Both the position numbers and the translations under genes were made by a program. A model generated the notes under the pieces. The model did not search any database, was not told the DNA's origin, and saw only the letters and a program-made list of their open reading frames with translations. This document shows, piece by piece, positions 60,333-64,000 of a stretch of 64,000 nt of DNA (positions are counted from its first letter, which is position 1; every line of letters starts with the position of its first letter). The stretch is taken from NCBI RefSeq assembly GCF_026230105.1, contig NC_079481.1, positions 32,526,489-32,590,488 on the forward strand. Direction: 5' to 3'. Source of the DNA: Diorhabda sublineata. Taxonomy: Eukaryota > Arthropoda > Insecta > Coleoptera > Chrysomelidae.

Positions 60333-63300
60333 ATGTCGTTTTGGTCTTCGTTTACTAGTAAGTATTTACTATTAAAATTAATATTGCAAACAATCTTTAA
60401 AGCTACAATATAAAATGAAATCTATATACAAGGAGTGAAAAAAGTACAGAAAAAAAAAACAGAAAGTATAACCAAATTAAGTTATTTAAATCGTTGTATT
60501 AGAATTTAATTTTTGACGTATCAGTTATTAAGTAGTCATTTTAATAACTCATAGTACGAGGTGTGTTAAAAAATACGTCAATAAATTACTGGAATCATTT
60601 TTTTTCGAGTAGATTTTATCTCATCAATTTTAGTCTTCTCAATATCACAAAAAGAACGAAATTAGGGTATCGGATCAACGTGGTATGTTAATATCTCAAA
60701 TAGACGCCTATTTTATCAACTTTTTGTACATTTTCATTGTTTTTGATATCCATTCCTCGCCCTAAATTAATACATCCCTCTTTTTAAATAGTATTACAAC
60801 ATCGGTCATGGATATATTTTAATATTTTATGAGCTTCTTCATAATGATTCAACGACAGCAGCAAAATGACTAATCAGAACAGTTTATTTTTGATCGTACC
60901 TCGTATAAAACGGACACGTTATCAAAACAGCGGTTTCTAATCAAACATTTTTTTTTTTTGTATTAAACTACGTCTTGATAAATCCATAAAAATACTGATT
61001 AATATACCGCGATTAAGATTAATTGTTTTTAGTGATATTTTGTTATATCAAACGGAAATAAGTTGTTAATACCAATGTGGAAACAACTTAATAATTAAGC
61101 TTACAAGAAATTTACTTGATTTCTTATATAAATAACGATAAAGTGACTGTTATTGAGTGAATTTCTAATGTATATTGTCAATTTTCATTGTGAGTTTTTA
61201 TCCACCCTGTATATTAAAAAAATATGTTGCTTAAATGATTTTGACAACGAATTGAATGTGAGAGTATATTAGTTTGAATAAAATTACGTTTAGACCACAC
61301 GCGTATTGTTAAATAATTAAAATGCTTCCACACAATCCAGTAAATACTATCCTCCATCTTAGTTACATTGTGTGCTATTTCTCTGCGCCCTCTAGATTCT
61401 TTATGAAACGTTAAAATGTCTATTCGTTATTTGTTTATTAAAATATCTTATGATTGAAAAGTATATTAGTGCAGATAAATAAAATAAATAACACAAAAAA
61501 ACAACTACTACCATTGTAGAGGTCAAATTAAAATAATAATAAAATTGTAGTGATTTGACATTATCGTCGGTAAAAAAGGTAGCGTCCTAGAATGTATAAA
61601 GTAATTTCTTATAAAAAATTACTTTAGGTTTCCTTTTCTAGTTTTGATTCAAAGTATTTCATTTCTATTTCTAGTAGTATATCAAATTTCCATTGTAATA
61701 ACAGCTACTATCATTATTTTGCAGACATAGCATATTTCCGTTAAAAATTTAAATTAGTTATAAGTATGCGGTTATGGTTTTCCTGTAAATGTCTTTTTCT
61801 AGATTTTGCGTGCTAGCTTACTATCGATTGCCCAATATTACAGAATTATTTTACGTAGTTTGTTATCAAGTTAGTGTGTCAGACTTCGGGGCACCTTTTC
61901 AATTCATTTAAAAATATATTTCGTTAGACCATCGGCTGAGTGTAATATTTAATATGTTGGGTAAGTTTATGATAGCAAATAAATAGTATAGAAATTAAAA
62001 AGTTTGTTATTATCTGTTTACAAATATGGACAGTAACTGTTTCATCTTACATCGCGCGTACCAATGCGACATCTTGTTAAATAAGTCAGTAGAATTATGA
62101 CGTCACACAATTAGAGATGGATTGTTATTTATGAAGATTTAGTTTTATTGCGATAAATAACTTCGATATTATATCAAAAAATTAGTTTTAAATATTTTTG
62201 CGCGTTTTAAATGTACATGTACACGTTAAAATGTAAATTAATGCAAAATGACTTATTAAACAGTCCTGACCTCACCTATGAATACTTTCTCAAGCTTTCA
62301 AAGAATAAAATATGAATGATAATGAAAATAATAGAAATAAAAGTTATTTTAGTGAACATAACATTAAAAAAAGCAAATAGAAAGTGTGCTTCTACTTTCT
62401 GATAAGCGATTGAGACATTAGTATTTGTATTGTTGTCAGATTTTCGTATATAAAAATTAAATCGACTCATGAAAATTGTTTTTTTATTTTTTTAATGTAA
62501 ATTTCATATTCAGATATATTTAACTTTATGTAAAACTACAATATTCGATAGTTGAAAACGATTTTAAACTTAGTATTTTTAATAAATCTAAAATTGAAAA
62601 TTTTATTGTAACTATAATATACCAAACAACATAAATCTGTTGATAAAACCTCGGATATATGTCATTAGTTCAAAAATAGCGCATTCCTATTATTTAAAAA
62701 TAGAATGTACATCGCCGGATAGCACTTAGTCAGATATAATTCCTACTTTTTTTATTTTACAGTATTCGCTTTCAGAATAACGATTTTTTTTAGAATAGAA
62801 ATCATTAACACATCAGAATTATTATATAATCATCGTATTAACTGATGACAATCCTCATTAACAAAAAATGAATGTAGTTAGAGACGTAGATATAACAATT
62901 GCCTCTATTTATGTATTAAGAACCGACAACACTGGAGTTACCAGGTGAAATTTTAGGTTATTATTCAACCTAACATTTTTACATCATTTGCTTATAATAG
63001 AAAAATGAAATAAGAAAAGGAGTATTAAGAAAAAAAAACACTAGTTTTCTGAAAATAATGACTTAATAGATGAATAATAAAGGATGACAAAATCCTACAC
63101 AAATTACAAATAAATGCAAATCTAACCTTGAAATTTTATATTTACATCACATGTTAAACGCGAACGATGACATAATCTAGAAGATATTTTTATTATAGTC
63201 AACAATAATGAACTTAATGAGTTGACACAACTTTTATTGAAGAAAATTGTTGGATTTTTTTGTAATAAGGGAACGAAATATCACTTATAAACCTAATTAA

Positions 63301-64000
63301 TTATTCAAAATATCTTTAAAGCGTATATAGTGTAAGCAAAATCAACTTTCATGATTCGATGTAAATGTGTGTGTGTGTGAGAGAGAGAGATGCTCGTTGT
63401 GGCAATTTTATTGGGGGAGATAGGGACATTTTTATGTATGATTTGTTTTATTAAAGGAAAAATTTTCCTGGGGTAGGTTAGATATGTAATTTTATAGAAT
63501 TACCTATGGCATCCTAAAAAAAACTACAAAAAAAGTATATCCCATCGATGTTTATGACAATTCAGTGACTAATTTTCAATTTTTAGCCGGTCTTAGAAAT
63601 ATCGGTACCAGAATCGGAGAATTCTTCGGCAGAAAGAAAAAAGAAGTGAATAAAGAAGCAGAACAAATAGAGAACTCAGCTGAAGCTCAAGCACAAAGGA
63701 CTATAGACGTAGCTGAAGATGCTGCACAAGACTTAACAATAACGACTGGTAAGCGCAATAAATTAAAAAATACAAAATTTGACGTTAAACTTCTTCTTTT
63801 TTTCAGCTACAGAAACCAAAAATCATTTAAATGACGAAATTAAACAAGCGGAAGATGAAGCTAAATCTGTGGAACATACAATACAAAACGCAAGAAAAAC
63901 AGTTGATGATAAATTAAACGAAGCGAATAACGCAATAAAAAATACAGTTCAAACGGCTGAACAAAAATGGAGAGAAACAGAAGCACAAGTAGCACAAAGA
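60333..64000 (+). CDS. Unrecognised long-helix, Lys/Glu/Ala/Gln-rich protein (partial, runs off the window)
   Basis: Three exons join in phase: 60333-60357 (MSFWSSFT), 63587-63748 and 63807-64000, which is open to the window edge. 127 residues are visible. After a short start containing GLRNIGTRIGEFFGRKKKEV (an amphipathic, basic segment that could bind membrane or lipid), the chain is almost entirely Lys, Glu, Ala, Gln, Asn and Thr. It has a regular helical pattern (EAEQIENSAEAQAQRTIDVAE; HTIQNARKTVDDKLNEAN). This resembles LEA-like or apolipoprotein/perilipin-like amphipathic helices. I do not recognise the family and give no function. Codon use, splice sites and phase indicate a real gene. 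An initiator-like TCAGT lies at 60200. A second possible first exon is at 61954. Confidence 0.75.
60358..63586. other. First intron of the helical-protein gene
   Basis: A/T-rich. It contains the alternative first exon candidate (61954), a CTCF-like word (61384), a reversed TATACAGGGTG word (61203) and a GT/GA microsatellite at 63368-63390. Confidence 0.5.
61954..61960 (+). CDS. Possible alternative first coding exon of the helical-protein gene
   Basis: ATGTTGG followed by GTAAGT gives a 7-base coding exon in the same phase as the exon at 60333. Spliced to 63587 it would start the protein MLAGLRNIG instead of MSFWSSFTTGLRNIG. The donor is perfect, and the upstream 60 bases contain a TCAGA word and GC-richer sequence as at a transcription start. 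It is short enough to be chance; transcript data would decide. Confidence 0.4.

Noticed and set aside
1..64000. tRNA, rRNA or snRNA genes
   Set aside because: Scanned for internal promoter-like B-box words (GGTTCGAATCC type) and cloverleaf-like stems; none convincing.

Overview
The window looks like nuclear DNA of an insect. It is strongly AT-rich, its genes are split by GT-AG introns, every recognisable protein is animal or insect-like, and it carries perfect (TTAGG)n, the ancestral insect telomere repeat. Fossil mariner and LINE copies and long tandem arrays fill the space between genes. A beetle would fit, but the sequence alone does not settle the order.

Layout. 1-15 kb has no gene I can support. 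It holds a decayed mariner, a 319-bp satellite (2.03-3.86 kb), a fold-back element with (TTAGG)10 inside one arm (4.26-4.77 kb), a LINE scrap, an 867-bp tandem duplication (7.5-9.2 kb), an internally deleted mariner and a 242-bp satellite (11.1-12.4 kb). 15.2-19.8 kb (+) is a complete seven-exon USH1G/SANS scaffold gene. Four minus-strand genes follow: eIF3d (eight exons, 20.9-23.2 kb), a MADF-BESS transcription-factor-like gene (24.4-25.5 kb), mitochondrial dihydroorotate dehydrogenase (26.1-27.3 kb), and a small two-exon gene resembling FAM104/VCF (28.9-29.3 kb). Divergent from the last, at 30.4-39.1 kb (+), is a threonine aldolase with a TATA promoter and two homologous alternative last exons 2.5 kb apart. 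Just downstream is a 1.45-kb, 21-bp minisatellite built from CCTAA-like words.

A septin of the Sep4 type occupies 43.4-57.0 kb (+). Its first coding exon has only 7 coding bases. Its 8.5-kb first intron contains about 5.4 kb of a 270-bp satellite with trimeric substructure, held in exact register over 19 periods. At 60.3-64.0 kb (+) a gene for a long charged helical protein, which I do not recognise, begins with two possible alternative first exons and runs off the window.

These are ordinary unlinked eukaryotic genes (hair-cell/microvillus scaffold, translation initiation, pyrimidine synthesis, amino-acid metabolism, cytoskeleton) and not an operon. The most unusual things are the duplicated terminal exon, the intronic higher-order array, the telomere-like sequences inside other repeats, and a possible frame-shifting cassette exon in eIF3d. 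All splice sites were read by eye from reading frame, phase and consensus; no alignment or transcript data was available.
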